Shown: piece after piece, positions 1 through 7,618 of the stretch
How the letters are laid out: each line of letters opens with the position of its first letter
Numbering within the stretch: the first letter of the stretch is position 1
NCBI GenBank assembly: GCA_021808875.1
Contig: JAKBAU010000102.1
Span: 1 to 10,724, forward strand
Direction of reading: 5' to 3'
Length of the DNA: 10,724 nucleotides
DNA from: Pseudomonadota bacterium
Lineage (GTDB): Bacteria; Pseudomonadota; Alphaproteobacteria; Micropepsales; Micropepsaceae
The notes under the pieces: generated by a model
The model's input: the letters and a program-made list of their open reading frames with translations, nothing else
Database searches by the model: none
Told to the model about the DNA's origin: nothing
Made by a program: the position numbers and the translations under genes

Positions 1-2
1 CC

Positions 3-44
3 ATGGCCGCCTCCCACTACCCGAAGATGATCCTGGTCGCATAA
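3..44 (+). other. possible 3' tail of an upstream gene
   Basis: An open frame runs in from the left edge and ends at TAA (42-44); the visible residues read MAASHYPKMILVA. It is too short to assign to a family, and the first ATG at position 3 may simply be internal. It could be the C-terminus of a gene starting outside the window or chance. No function is proposed. Confidence 0.15.
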
Positions 45-191
45 GACCTGACGAGTTCGCAGTTCGAATGACGTGATTACTCCTGATCTTCGCCGTTCAC
101 ATCTTGCCAGAGCATCTTTGGGCTGTGAGTCCGGTAGCGGGAGCCAATTTTGTATATTATATCATACCCCGTAGCTTAGAGCGCCTCGGAG

Positions 192-220
192 TTGACCCCT
201 GGGACCGTCAAAATTAGCAT
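192..220 (+). promoter_or_regulatory. candidate sigma70-type promoter for ino1
   Basis: TTGACC (192-197, five of six matches to TTGACA) is separated by exactly 17 bp from TAGCAT (215-220, four of six matches to TATAAT). Transcription would start near 227, leaving a leader of about 135 nt before the preferred ino1 start at 361. An AT-rich patch at about 148-166 lies just upstream. This is read by eye from consensus and has no experimental support. The rest of 45-360 shows no gene I can support. Confidence 0.4.
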
Positions 221-360
221 TTGTCTCGCGGCGATCCCGCCATGGGTTATGAACCCAAGGGCGTTTGAACGCCGCGACGGGTAAATATCTTCGCCGTGTT
301 ATTGAGTTATCGGCCCCTGCGGGCGGGCAGCAGCCAGCGTTGTATTATGTGGACCATGCA

Positions 361-1500
361 ATGAAACGCAAAATTCGGGTGGCGATCATTGGTGTCGGCA
401 ATTGCTGCTCATCATTTGTTCAAGGTGTCGAATTTTACCGAGGTGCAATCGAAAATGGACCCATACCCGGCCTCATGCATGCCAATTTGGGCGGCTATGA
501 GATCGGTGATATCGAGTTTTCGGCCGCATTCGATGTAAGCGATACCAAGGTTGGGCGGCCGCTCGCCGTGGCGATTGGGGCTTATCCCAATAACACCTAC
601 CGTTTTGCACAGGTGCCTCCCGGGCCAGTTGCCGTGCAACGGGGTCCGACCCTCGATGGAATTGGAAAGTACCTTTCGGGAATTGTGATCGAAAGCAAAG
701 AGCCGCCGGTCGATGTCGCAAGGGTCCTGCGCACAACACGCACGGACGTCGTCGTGAGTTATCTTCCCGTGGGATCGGAAACTGCGACGGAATGGTATGC
801 TGAGCAGGCGCTGACCGCACGGTGTGCATTCGTCAACTGTATTCCAACATTTATCGCCTCGAACGAGGCGTGGCGTGACCGCTTTGAAGCCGCAAATCTT
901 CCGCTGATTGGCGATGACATCAAAAGCCAGGTCGGCGCGACTATCGTTCACCGAGTCCTATCGAACCTTATGCGCGAGCGTGGAGTGCGGCTTGATCGCA
1001 CCTACCAGCTGAATATCGGCGGGAATGCAGACTTCCAGAACATGCTGGAGCGAGAGCGTCTTGATTCGAAAAAGATTTCAAAGACCCGCGCAGTGACCAG
1101 CCAGTTCAACGGCGAACTCCTGCCAGAAAATGTCCACATCGGGCCGAGCGATTATGTGGCATGGCTCACTGATCGTAAGCTCGCTTACATCCGGCTTGAA
1201 GGTACAGGCTTCGGAAATGTTCCATTCGCTTGCGAAGTCAAGCTGGAGGTATGGGATTCCCCGAATTCGGCCGGCGTTGTCATCGACGCTGTGCGATGCG
1301 CCAAACTTGCATTAGACCGCGGCTTGGGCGGGGCATTGATCGGGCCATCCAGTTACTTCATGAAGTCGCCGCCACAGCAATTCCCGGAACATGAGGCACG
1401 CGGCATGGTCGAGGAATTCATCGGCGAAACCGGCGCTCAAAAGCCCGCGGCAGTTCGCAACAAAAAAACAAAGGGTGCCGCAAACAGAAAAGAGTCGTAA
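361..1500 (+). CDS. ino1: inositol-3-phosphate synthase (myo-inositol-1-phosphate synthase)
   Basis: Cytosolic NAD-dependent isomerase that converts glucose 6-phosphate to 1D-myo-inositol 3-phosphate (EC 5.5.1.4), the committed step to inositol. From the ATG at 361 the protein is 379 residues, close to the roughly 370 of actinobacterial Ino1. The NAD-binding loop [12 protein letters not shown] lies at about 11-22. The family blocks GDDIKSQ (184-190), HIGPSDY (259-265), [10 protein letters not shown] (from 280) and VWDSPNSAG (297-305) are all present and read almost like mycobacterial Ino1. The frame stays open upstream to a TTG at 265, but family alignment begins immediately after the ATG at 361, which has a weak GTGGA 8 nt upstream, so I prefer 361. 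It stands alone on the plus strand and its last 64 bp overlap the convergent cytidylyltransferase gene. Likely product use: the inositol head group of a membrane lipid (inference from neighbours). Family call is firm. Confidence 0.96.
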   Translation: MKRKIRVAIIGVGNCCSSFVQGVEFYRGAIENGPIPGLMHANLGGYEIGDIEFSAAFDVSDTKVGRPLAVAIGAYPNNTYRFAQVPPGPVAVQRGPTLDGIGKYLSGIVIESKEPPVDVARVLRTTRTDVVVSYLPVGSETATEWYAEQALTARCAFVNCIPTFIASNEAWRDRFEAANLPLIGDDIKSQVGATIVHRVLSNLMRERGVRLDRTYQLNIGGNADFQNMLERERLDSKKISKTRAVTSQFNGELLPENVHIGPSDYVAWLTDRKLAYIRLEGTGFGNVPFACEVKLEVWDSPNSAGVVIDAVRCAKLALDRGLGGALIGPSSYFMKSPPQQFPEHEARGMVEEFIGETGAQKPAAVRNKKTKGAANRKES

Positions 1501-2348
1501 ATATCAAATACTCCACCATGCGCCGCCAGCACCGGCCGGAAGTCCTTCCTGCGGAGAATCCGTTTAACGGTGGAAAGCACGAGGTCTCCGGTGGCCCCAG
1601 CCGCGAGCGTGCAGACGACGATGGCAGCTGCCGATGATGGAGTGAGTCCAATCAGATAACGGGCTGCGGCATAGCCGGTTATCCCTCCCACCACGAGGCC
1701 GCCAACTAGCCCCTCCACAGTCTTGCGCGGGCTCAGGCGGGGCAGAACGGGACGCCGCCCAACCAGCTTTCCCACCAGCAGAGCGAATGCGTCGTTCATT
1801 TCCACTGTGCTGTAAACAAGAATGACCCAACCGAGGCCATTGTGTCCAAATCTGAGCATAGCTGTCAGCGCGACCAACACGCCGGGAAAGAAGAGACTCA
1901 CAACGGCCACCACAGTGGCCAATGATACGTGACCACGTTCAATTGCCGCACTCATGATCAATAAAGCCGCAACGCTCACCAGCAGGGCGGGAAAAAGAAT
2001 AGTAGACGCGAAGAGCGCCAGAACAACCAGCCCTCCCCCGAAGATGGTTGCGCTCCAGCGGATCGCTACCTTTCTGTTCAAACCGAAGGCGTCGAATAGC
2101 TCGAATACACAGCGGTATTCTATCGCCAGAAGCAGAAGCAGAAACGCCCACTTTCCTAACGCCGCGGGCACCAAGATGGCGCCGACAATGATGAATTCCT
2201 GCACATACAAACGCCAGAGCTCCGGCGCGACTCGTCGCCAAGCAGGATAAATCGAGGCGACGAAGAGCAAACCAGCTCCAAGGGCGAAAGACATCGCGAC
2301 AACGACCAATGCGGTGGTATCAAATTGGCTTAGGACTTCACTATTCAT
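1437..2348 (-). CDS. CdsA-family phosphatidate cytidylyltransferase
   Basis: Integral inner-membrane protein of 303 residues with about eight hydrophobic segments. The family reaction transfers CMP from CTP to phosphatidate, giving CDP-diacylglycerol, the precursor for phosphatidylinositol-type head-group transfer. The C-terminal signature occupies 259-286: S259, K262-R263, K268-D269, H277-G278-G279, D282 and D285 are kept. The usual Arg of the D-R-x-D end is Ile283, and two smaller positions also deviate (Arg271 and Ala275). A second conserved block ([18 protein letters not shown]...[12 protein letters not shown]) fits the E. coli CdsA region GKLFG...SPGKTWQGFIGG. Its ATG overlaps the TGA of the upstream reductase (ATGA at 2345-2348), so the two are probably translated together. 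The 3' end runs 64 bp into ino1. The variant signature and its position beside a KDSR-like gene suggest an accessory paralogue rather than the housekeeping enzyme; a ceramide-phosphate substrate is possible but speculative. Confidence 0.9.
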   Translation of the reverse strand: MNSEVLSQFDTTALVVVAMSFALGAGLLFVASIYPAWRRVAPELWRLYVQEFIIVGAILVPAALGKWAFLLLLLAIEYRCVFELFDAFGLNRKVAIRWSATIFGGGLVVLALFASTILFPALLVSVAALLIMSAAIERGHVSLATVVAVVSLFFPGVLVALTAMLRFGHNGLGWVILVYSTVEMNDAFALLVGKLVGRRPVLPRLSPRKTVEGLVGGLVVGGITGYAAARYLIGLTPSSAAAIVVCTLAAGATGDLVLSTVKRILRRKDFRPVLAAHGGVFDIYDSFLFAAPFVFLLRTAAGF

Positions 2349-3199
2349 TTTTTGTTATGGGCGCGGGCTATAATCGGGTCAAACGAATACCAGTTCAAAA
2401 ACGGACCAATCAAGCTGTGAAAATGTGATAAAATGGTCATTTCCCAGCCTGGTGCAATCGTGAAGCGCGCACGTCGAACTCCCCGTATTATGGCGTCGGC
2501 AACCTCATCAGCAGAATATACCCGCGTAGAGCCCGCGATCTTACTCGTGATCTCGGGTCGCGTTTTCAACTCTTCGCGCAGTTGCGGTGTATCCGTATCC
2601 GGAGGATAAACGATTGATACACCGATGCCCTCTGGCTTCAATTCCGCCCGCAACGCTTCCGCAAACCCGCGCAAGGCGAACTTAGACGGTGCATAGGTCG
2701 TGTAGCCATAAAGGCCGATCAACCCCGCACCTGAGGACAACATCACGAAACGCCCGGTGCCACATCGCCGCATGGATGGCAACGCCGCACGCACGACGTT
2801 GACCGTTCCTAGAAAGTTTACCTCCATCGTCTTGCTATAGGCCGAAGATGGGAGGTCGGAAAAAATTCCGGGAACCACAATGCCGGCGCTTGTCACGACC
2901 AATGCAGGTGGACCGAATTTCGCGATGGCGGAATCAACGGCGGCGGTCACCGCGTCCTCGTTGGTTACATCGGCCATTTCCGTGTGTATGCCGAGAGATC
3001 TTCCTGCCGCAGCCTGGATCTCATCGCAGGCCAACTTCAACTTCTCTCCGTCACGGGCCAAGATCGAAATATTGTGCCCGGTCTTTCCCAGCTTCTTAGC
3101 AAGGGCAAGACCTATCCCGCTTGAACCACCGCTCAAAAGGACATGGGAAGGCAAAAGATCCACCACGACAATTTGCTCATTTCGTACACCAGATGCCAT
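2345..3199 (-). CDS. short-chain dehydrogenase/reductase, 3-ketodihydrosphingosine reductase-like
   Basis: NAD(P)-dependent SDR of 284 residues from the ATG at 3199. The cofactor loop is SGGSSGIG (23-30), Ser155/Ser156 supply the catalytic serine, and Tyr169-x3-Lys173 is the active-site pair. Resemblance to KDSR goes beyond the general SDR fold. VLLSGGSSGIG near the N-terminus, ARDGEKL at 48-54, LIGLYGYTTYAPSKFALRGFAEAL in the middle, YPPDTDTP at 198-205 and a hydrophobic tail ending in YSFDPIIAR all parallel human KDSR (YPPDTDTPGF, GSFDSIVRR). KDSR reduces 3-ketosphinganine to sphinganine, step two of sphingolipid synthesis. The frame continues upstream to an ATG at 3304, but those 35 residues look unlike the family and neither start has a clear ribosome site, so 3199 is preferred by homology. 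First gene of a two-gene operon with the cytidylyltransferase. An SDR acting on another 3-keto lipid is the main alternative. Confidence 0.88.
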   Translation of the reverse strand: MASGVRNEQIVVVDLLPSHVLLSGGSSGIGLALAKKLGKTGHNISILARDGEKLKLACDEIQAAAGRSLGIHTEMADVTNEDAVTAAVDSAIAKFGPPALVVTSAGIVVPGIFSDLPSSAYSKTMEVNFLGTVNVVRAALPSMRRCGTGRFVMLSSGAGLIGLYGYTTYAPSKFALRGFAEALRAELKPEGIGVSIVYPPDTDTPQLREELKTRPEITSKIAGSTRVYSADEVADAIIRGVRRARFTIAPGWEMTILSHFHSLIGPFLNWYSFDPIIARAHNKK

Positions 3200-3341
3200 T
3201 GGGAAGCTGGCACGACTGCGATATGATGCCGGAAATTCGCCACGGACAAGGCAGAGACACGGACAGACGGCATAGCCCCCGACGAGTGTACCTGCCTTCT
3301 CCATTGATTCGGCTAACCCTGCTAGGTAATAGATATACTTA

Positions 3342-3356
3342 AGCGCACCGTGCGCT
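3342..3356. promoter_or_regulatory. palindrome in the divergent intergenic region
   Basis: AGCGCAC-C-GTGCGCT is a perfect inverted repeat with 7-bp arms about one central base. It lies between the divergently transcribed reductase and wzi-type genes, about 92 bp upstream of the latter and next to an AT-rich patch (about 3326-3342). A dimeric repressor or activator could bind here. No regulator gene is in the window, so this is only a candidate operator. The remainder of 3200-3447 shows no coding sequence I would defend. Confidence 0.35.
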
Positions 3357-3436
3357 GCAACGCCTCTCTCTTCGGCAAATTGCGGGCGCGGCGCGCTACC
3401 GAGGCAATTAAACGTGGTGCAATGGGATCATTGCGC

Positions 3437-3443
3437 AGGGGGG
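3437..3443 (+). promoter_or_regulatory. ribosome binding site fixing a GTG start
   Basis: The purine run AGGGGGG ends 4 nt before the GTG at 3448. It is the best ribosome site near this gene, and the GTG immediately precedes a classic signal peptide (MKRS...), so it settles the non-ATG start of the Wzi-family gene. Confidence 0.6.
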
Positions 3444-3447
3444 CGAC

Positions 3448-5052
3448 GTGAAGAGATCTTTCGGGGCGAGCCTGTGGCGCTGCGGAGCCGTGCTAACGCT
3501 TGCCACCGTGCTTTCGGGGCTCGCGACTGGCGCGTCGGCGTCGCCATGGGTGGAGGTTGGCAATTCCCAGCTCCGTTCTGACATTGAGCTCCTCGCCGAA
3601 GCCGGCGTCATCGACAACATCACCACGCAATGGCCGCTGCCCTGGGGAGGCATCCTCGCCCGCCTCAATTCCCCCTCCGCGCTTTACAATCAGCCCGGCT
3701 ATATCGACGCGGCCGCCGAGCGGGTGCGACAGGTTGGCGAAGCACAAACGCAAACCGATCGATTGCGAGTTTCCATTTCCAGCGATTTTACCAACAACCC
3801 CGATGTGGTGCGCGGGTTCGATGCCATGGGTCGTGCGCAAGCGCAAGGCCAGGTATCTGCAGAGTATTTATGGTCTTCGACCGCGGTGCGAATTAATGTT
3901 GGGGTTCAATCCGCCAGCACAAATCCGGCGTTTCGCTATCCTACAGGCATTCAGCCTACGTATGATTCGAACGGCTACGGTGGTCCTTACTACCCGAACA
4001 TCATTCCCGATCACCAGGTGCTTGTACTCGATGGCAGCTATATCGCCCAACGCGTCGGTAATGCTGTCGTCTACGCAGGGTATCTGTCGCATTGGTGGGG
4101 CCCGGGTTGGGTATCCGCCGACCTGCTGTCCAACAATGCCCGACCGATGCCGCAGGTAGGGATCTCCCGAATTTCTACAACGCCTTTCAAATGGCCAGTT
4201 CTGAGCTGGCTCGGTCCCTGGCAGGCAGAGGTCTTTTTTGGGCTTCTCGACGGCCCCAGGCTCAATCGCAATACCATATATGACGGCACACGGATTACTT
4301 TCAGTCCTTTGCCCGGTCTGGAGATCGGTGTTTCGAGGACGCAGCTAATGTGCGGCGCCAATCATCCCTGCAATCCGCTGAAATCCTACTTCAACGTTAC
4401 CAATTCAACGACTCATCTCGACCAGGCCAACAGCGAAGGGCAATACGACGTCCGCTATACCTCAAATGTTTGGCACGTCCCGTTTGAAATCTATGCGGAG
4501 ACTATGTTCACCAACGCCAGCGTGCCCCAACCTATAAACGCCACCCATCTTGTCGGATCGAGCGTATGGCTACCAATCGCGGGACATCGTGTGAGATTCA
4601 CGCTCGAATACGACAACACGATCCCGACGTACACTCTTTTCGGCTTTTCTACTGTCACTCCAGGATGGACATACAACTCGCCAAAATATTTCGACGGATT
4701 GCGCTATCGCGGACGGGCGCTTGGCTCCAGCCTCGATACGGATTCAGAGATGGAGTCGTTACAGGTGAGCTGGACTGGCGCGCACAGCCAGACTTATACG
4801 CTCACCTATCACCATGTTGGTATCGGTAAATTTAAAGACACGGGTCCCCTGGCTGGGACCAATCATTCCGAACCCCTTTGGGGAAATGCAGTGACAACTG
4901 CGCCCGTCCACTTCAACCTCGTCGAGGCTCGCGTCTCGTTTCCGTGGCGAAATTGGACGTTCGACTTGGAGGCTCGCGCGCAGGACGACCAGCCGCGTCC
5001 CTATCATGGATTCACCGGCGCCGTGGAACTAGCGACACACTATTCGTTCTAG
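3448..5052 (+). CDS. Wzi-family outer-membrane protein (capsule assembly)
   Basis: Secreted protein of 534 residues. The Sec signal peptide is at 1-31 (basic MKR, hydrophobic core, cleavage after ASA). The mature N-terminus SPWVEVGNSQLRSDIELLAEAGVID...WPLPWGGI is the usual opening of the Caps_assemb_Wzi family, with an SLH-like LRxDIxxLAxAGVI stretch. The rest is rich in alternating polar and aromatic strands, and the last residue is Phe (HYSF), the usual insertion signal for an outer-membrane beta barrel. E. coli Wzi is a lectin-like barrel that holds capsular polysaccharide on the cell surface, and homologues occur widely without capsule loci. Here there is no polysaccharide polymerase or glycosyltransferase nearby. 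It is transcribed away from the reductase and towards the exporter operon, so a role in retaining or organising an exported lipid or glycan is possible but unproven. GTG start supported by a strong ribosome site. Confidence 0.88.
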   Translation: MKRSFGASLWRCGAVLTLATVLSGLATGASASPWVEVGNSQLRSDIELLAEAGVIDNITTQWPLPWGGILARLNSPSALYNQPGYIDAAAERVRQVGEAQTQTDRLRVSISSDFTNNPDVVRGFDAMGRAQAQGQVSAEYLWSSTAVRINVGVQSASTNPAFRYPTGIQPTYDSNGYGGPYYPNIIPDHQVLVLDGSYIAQRVGNAVVYAGYLSHWWGPGWVSADLLSNNARPMPQVGISRISTTPFKWPVLSWLGPWQAEVFFGLLDGPRLNRNTIYDGTRITFSPLPGLEIGVSRTQLMCGANHPCNPLKSYFNVTNSTTHLDQANSEGQYDVRYTSNVWHVPFEIYAETMFTNASVPQPINATHLVGSSVWLPIAGHRVRFTLEYDNTIPTYTLFGFSTVTPGWTYNSPKYFDGLRYRGRALGSSLDTDSEMESLQVSWTGAHSQTYTLTYHHVGIGKFKDTGPLAGTNHSEPLWGNAVTTAPVHFNLVEARVSFPWRNWTFDLEARAQDDQPRPYHGFTGAVELATHYSF

Positions 5053-5111
5053 AATTTGAGGAACTCATACTCAACACGTGTGTTGCGGACGCAAAGCCAA
5101 GAGCCACACAC

Positions 5112-5131
5112 GCTCCTTTGTGTGAAGGAGC
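5112..5131. terminator. hairpin downstream of the Wzi-family gene
   Basis: GCTCCTT (5112-5118) pairs perfectly with AAGGAGC (5125-5131) around a TGTGTG loop, 60 bp after the Wzi-family stop codon. No T-tract follows on the plus strand, so it is not a classical intrinsic terminator. The loop could also pair with the CACACA just upstream (about 5106-5111), giving an alternative fold. It may stabilise a 3' end or assist Rho-dependent termination. Confidence 0.35.
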
Positions 5132-5357
5132 ACATACACTCCGTCCACCTTGCGACCTGCACTGGGTGCTGTCCGCGTTTTGCCCCACAGGAAGCCGCCT
5201 TTCCGAAGTAGGCTTTACCCACGCCGTGGCCACCCTTTCCGAGGCTCAACCTTTTCAATGAGCTCCCATGGCCACGAGTATTGGGTCCTTGGTTTAGAGC
5301 ATGCCAGCCAACGCCAACGTGTCTTCGTTCGCTATGCGCAAGTTCAATCGACGCGAC

Positions 5358-5378
5358 ACTTTTGGGCATCTCAAAAGT
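5358..5378 (-). terminator. hairpin downstream of the exporter operon
   Basis: ACTTTTG and CAAAAGT form a 7-bp stem with a 7-nt loop, 43-63 bp past the stop of the last operon gene as read on the minus strand. It is A/T-heavy and lacks a following T-run, so termination is only possible. Confidence 0.3.
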
Positions 5379-5421
5379 TCCGGCACGATTAGCAAGATCC
5401 GCAAGCTCAGACGGACAAGGA

Positions 5422-6894
5422 CTAAAACTGCAAAGATTTGAAAAGAACGGAGTCCTCGGATGCCGCCCTCGGCCCGTTTGTCTCCACTGTGCCGGTGACA
5501 AGCCGTAGTTTCGCAAGATCGAGCGCACTGTCCAGCGACGTCTGAACCAACTGAAGTTCGAGATCGACCCGTTCTTCCTCCCGCACGTGGACATCCTTTG
5601 CATCAAGGCCGCCCGCTCGCGCAGCCCGCCGGGTCTCCTCGATTATCCGTGTCATAACACGGTCGGAAGCGCGCAACGCTTTCAGCGCGGAAAGCGAACT
5701 GCGTAGCGCTACGACCGCGTTTGTTACATCACGGCCAATCTGCTGGTGAAGTTCGGTGAGCGATAGGCGCGCCTCGTCGGCCTTCGCTTCCGCCTCCTCC
5801 TCCTCTCCGTCTGCCAAATTATTCTCAATGCTCATGGAAAACGAGAGGAACGCACCATCAGGGTTCAGCGACAGATCGAACTTGGGATCCTGGCCGGCCT
5901 TCGCCGAGGCCACGCGGTCCTCCGCAGCAGACACATCCTGCTGGGAAGCCGCTATATCCGGCCGGTCCATCAGCGCAATTTCGTTCAAGTTTCCGTCACG
6001 CAGTCTTACTATCCCTGGCACCAGGTTGCGCATTTTCGGAAACGCATCCGACATCGTCGGTAGATTGACAGATCCTTTGTTGTCGATGAGCTGTGAAAAG
6101 TACATTCGGCACTGTGTAACGTTGTCCTGGGTCTGCGCTAGCTCTGATGCGCGACGAAGTTCCTTCGCGGAAGCTATCTCCAATGTAGCCACGCTGACTA
6201 GCCCAGACTTCTGCTGAACGCGCAACGCCTCCAAATACCTGTTCGAGGAGGCCTGCTCTGCCATCAATATTCGTCTCATTTCCTGCGCGGCGGTACAGCG
6301 CCAATAAGTCTGGACCGCATCAAAAACGGCCTGCTGCTGCGCCGCAGTTCGTTCGTAAACAGAGCCAGTCTCCTCCCGGAAAGCGGCGCGTTCATTGGCA
6401 GCTGCCGTGTTGTCTTCGTCGAAGACGTGCAGAAGAGGAATTTGAAGATTAAGGAAGGGAATGGGACGTACGGCACCGAAGGTCTGTGCACGCGAGGCAT
6501 TTGCGACCGGAAAATAGCTGATCCCGGGCTCGATCCGAATGCCATTGTGGAAAAGATGGCTCACCCCCATCTCCACTTGCACATTGGAACTGGAATCCAA
6601 AGTGTTGGTCAAAACGTTATAGCCTTGAATGGGTAGAACCTTGGGAAAATAAAGACGCCTCCAACCCGCTCGCGCGGTCGTGTGCCAATCGAATGCGCCC
6701 TTTGCTTCACGGAGCCGCGCTTTGGCCAGTTTGAGCTCTATATCCGCGTGCTTCACCTTCTGGCCATTATCAAGGGCCGCTTGGACTACCGTATCAAGAT
6801 CCAACGTCTTCGTCCCGGCCTGAGCCGGCACCAAAAGCTGGACGGTGCCCATAGCCAACGCCAAAAGTAGCGTTCCCGCATGCCAGAAAGTCAT
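5422..6894 (-). CDS. TolC-family outer-membrane channel protein
   Basis: Outer-membrane factor of 490 residues, a normal TolC-family length. The signal peptide covers 1-26 (hydrophobic core LLLALAMG, cleavage after AQA). Two repeats of helical coiled-coil flanking short barrel strands follow. Residues from LDLDTVVQAALDNGQKVKHADIELKLAKARLREAKGAFDW form the first helix, the segment around FREETGSVYERTAAQQQAVFDAVQTYWRC the second, and the corresponding helices recur in the C-terminal half (DRPDIAASQQDVSAAEDRVASAKAG, then DVTNAVVALRSSLSALKALRASD). An acidic run, DGEEEEAEAKADEA, precedes a late helix. Its ATG overlaps the stop of the ATPase gene (ATGA, 6891-6894), so it is co-translated with the inner-membrane transporter and very likely is its dedicated outer-membrane exit, as HgdD is for cyanobacterial DevBCA. 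Last gene of the operon. Confidence 0.92.
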   Translation of the reverse strand: MTFWHAGTLLLALAMGTVQLLVPAQAGTKTLDLDTVVQAALDNGQKVKHADIELKLAKARLREAKGAFDWHTTARAGWRRLYFPKVLPIQGYNVLTNTLDSSSNVQVEMGVSHLFHNGIRIEPGISYFPVANASRAQTFGAVRPIPFLNLQIPLLHVFDEDNTAAANERAAFREETGSVYERTAAQQQAVFDAVQTYWRCTAAQEMRRILMAEQASSNRYLEALRVQQKSGLVSVATLEIASAKELRRASELAQTQDNVTQCRMYFSQLIDNKGSVNLPTMSDAFPKMRNLVPGIVRLRDGNLNEIALMDRPDIAASQQDVSAAEDRVASAKAGQDPKFDLSLNPDGAFLSFSMSIENNLADGEEEEAEAKADEARLSLTELHQQIGRDVTNAVVALRSSLSALKALRASDRVMTRIIEETRRAARAGGLDAKDVHVREEERVDLELQLVQTSLDSALDLAKLRLVTGTVETNGPRAASEDSVLFKSLQF

Positions 6895-7610
6895 TTTTGT
6901 AGAACCATCTTACCGTCTTCCAACCGCATAACATGATCTGCAAATTCGAAAATCCGCTCATCATGAGTGACGATTAATGCGCTGGCGCCATTGCGTAGGA
7001 CGTGCTCCTTGATCAGGTTGACAACAAGCAAGGATGAGGCGTGATCGAGCGACGCTGTCGGTTCATCGCCGAGAATCAGCTTTGGGTCGTTCATGAGCGC
7101 ACGGGCAACCGCAACGCGCTGCTTCTGTCCGGTCGACAACTCGCCAGGAAGGGCGTGAAGCTGTTCGGCCATGTTCAGCAGAGTCAGTATTTGGAGGGCC
7201 TTTCCCGTCGCCTCAGATCGCGATAGCGGTCTGTCCTGCAGCTCAGTTGCAAGCCAAAGGGTGCGAAACACGCTAATCGCCGAAAAAAGATTGTGATCCT
7301 GGAAAATGAATCCAATTCTTCGGCGCACATCGCGGGACTGCCGGTCGGAACCGGCGGTCAATCGCATTCCCAGCACATCAATGCAACCATGCTGAAGGCT
7401 TCTGATCGCCCCAATCAGGGTGAGTAAGGTGGTCTTGCCGGCGCCGGAATGGCCGGTAAGGACGACAAATTTTCCAGGCTCTAGAACCAGGTCGACGTTT
7501 GCCAAAACAATTTTTCTATAGGCACCATCGCCATATGCGTAACTGACAGCTCGCACGACCACCACCGGAGCCTGTTCCGCCGATTTGAGATCTCTCTGGA
7601 TACTGTCCAT
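6891..7610 (-). CDS. devA: DevA-family ABC transporter ATP-binding protein
   Basis: Complete nucleotide-binding subunit of 239 residues. Walker A is GHSGAGKTT (53-61), the Q-loop Gln is 104, the signature is LSTGQ (158-162), Walker B LILGDE is at 178-183 and the switch His is 216. The signature carries Thr where most relatives have Gly (LSGGQ). The segments LTLIGAIRSLQHGCIDVLG and RRRIGFIFQDHNLFSAISVFRTL follow the DevA pattern more closely than LolD or MacB. DevA powers a MacB-like cycle: ATP-driven movement of the FtsX-type permease pushes substrate from the outer leaflet or periplasm through adaptor and channel, not across the inner membrane. The ATG at 7610 lies 8 nt after the permease stop, and the stop overlaps the TolC-family start. 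LolD/FtsE-type ATPases are the alternatives, but the adaptor and permease next door favour DevA. Confidence 0.95.
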   Translation of the reverse strand: MDSIQRDLKSAEQAPVVVVRAVSYAYGDGAYRKIVLANVDLVLEPGKFVVLTGHSGAGKTTLLTLIGAIRSLQHGCIDVLGMRLTAGSDRQSRDVRRRIGFIFQDHNLFSAISVFRTLWLATELQDRPLSRSEATGKALQILTLLNMAEQLHALPGELSTGQKQRVAVARALMNDPKLILGDEPTASLDHASSLLVVNLIKEHVLRNGASALIVTHDERIFEFADHVMRLEDGKMVLQK

Positions 7611-7618
7611 TATACCCG

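Larger units (their letters stand above)
5053..5421. other. convergent intergenic region without a supported gene
   Basis: About 370 bp between the ends of the Wzi-family gene and the TolC-family gene. Short open frames exist on both strands, but none has a ribosome site, recognisable motif or composition that persuades me. It contains two hairpins listed separately and a loosely repeated CC(G/A)TGGCCAC at about 5225 and 5268. I see no RNA gene or insertion-sequence end. Confidence 0.5.

Noticed and set aside
265..360. TTG at 265 as the ino1 start, adding 32 residues
   Set aside because: The added residues do not resemble the family N-terminus, and alignment to known Ino1 starts right after the ATG at 361.
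412..951. 179-residue open frame antisense to ino1
   Set aside because: Lies fully inside a strongly conserved gene on the other strand; no domain or ribosome site.
3500..4159. 219-residue plus-strand frame inside the Wzi-family gene
   Set aside because: Proline/serine/arginine-rich shadow translation of a well-supported gene in another frame.
4878..5261. 127-residue plus frame over the Wzi-family 3' end
   Set aside because: Overlaps the real gene in another frame and has no protein-family features.
5049..5606. 185-residue minus frame spanning the intergenic region and the TolC-family 3' end
   Set aside because: Overlaps the TolC-family coding sequence in a different frame on the same strand and shows no recognisable motif.
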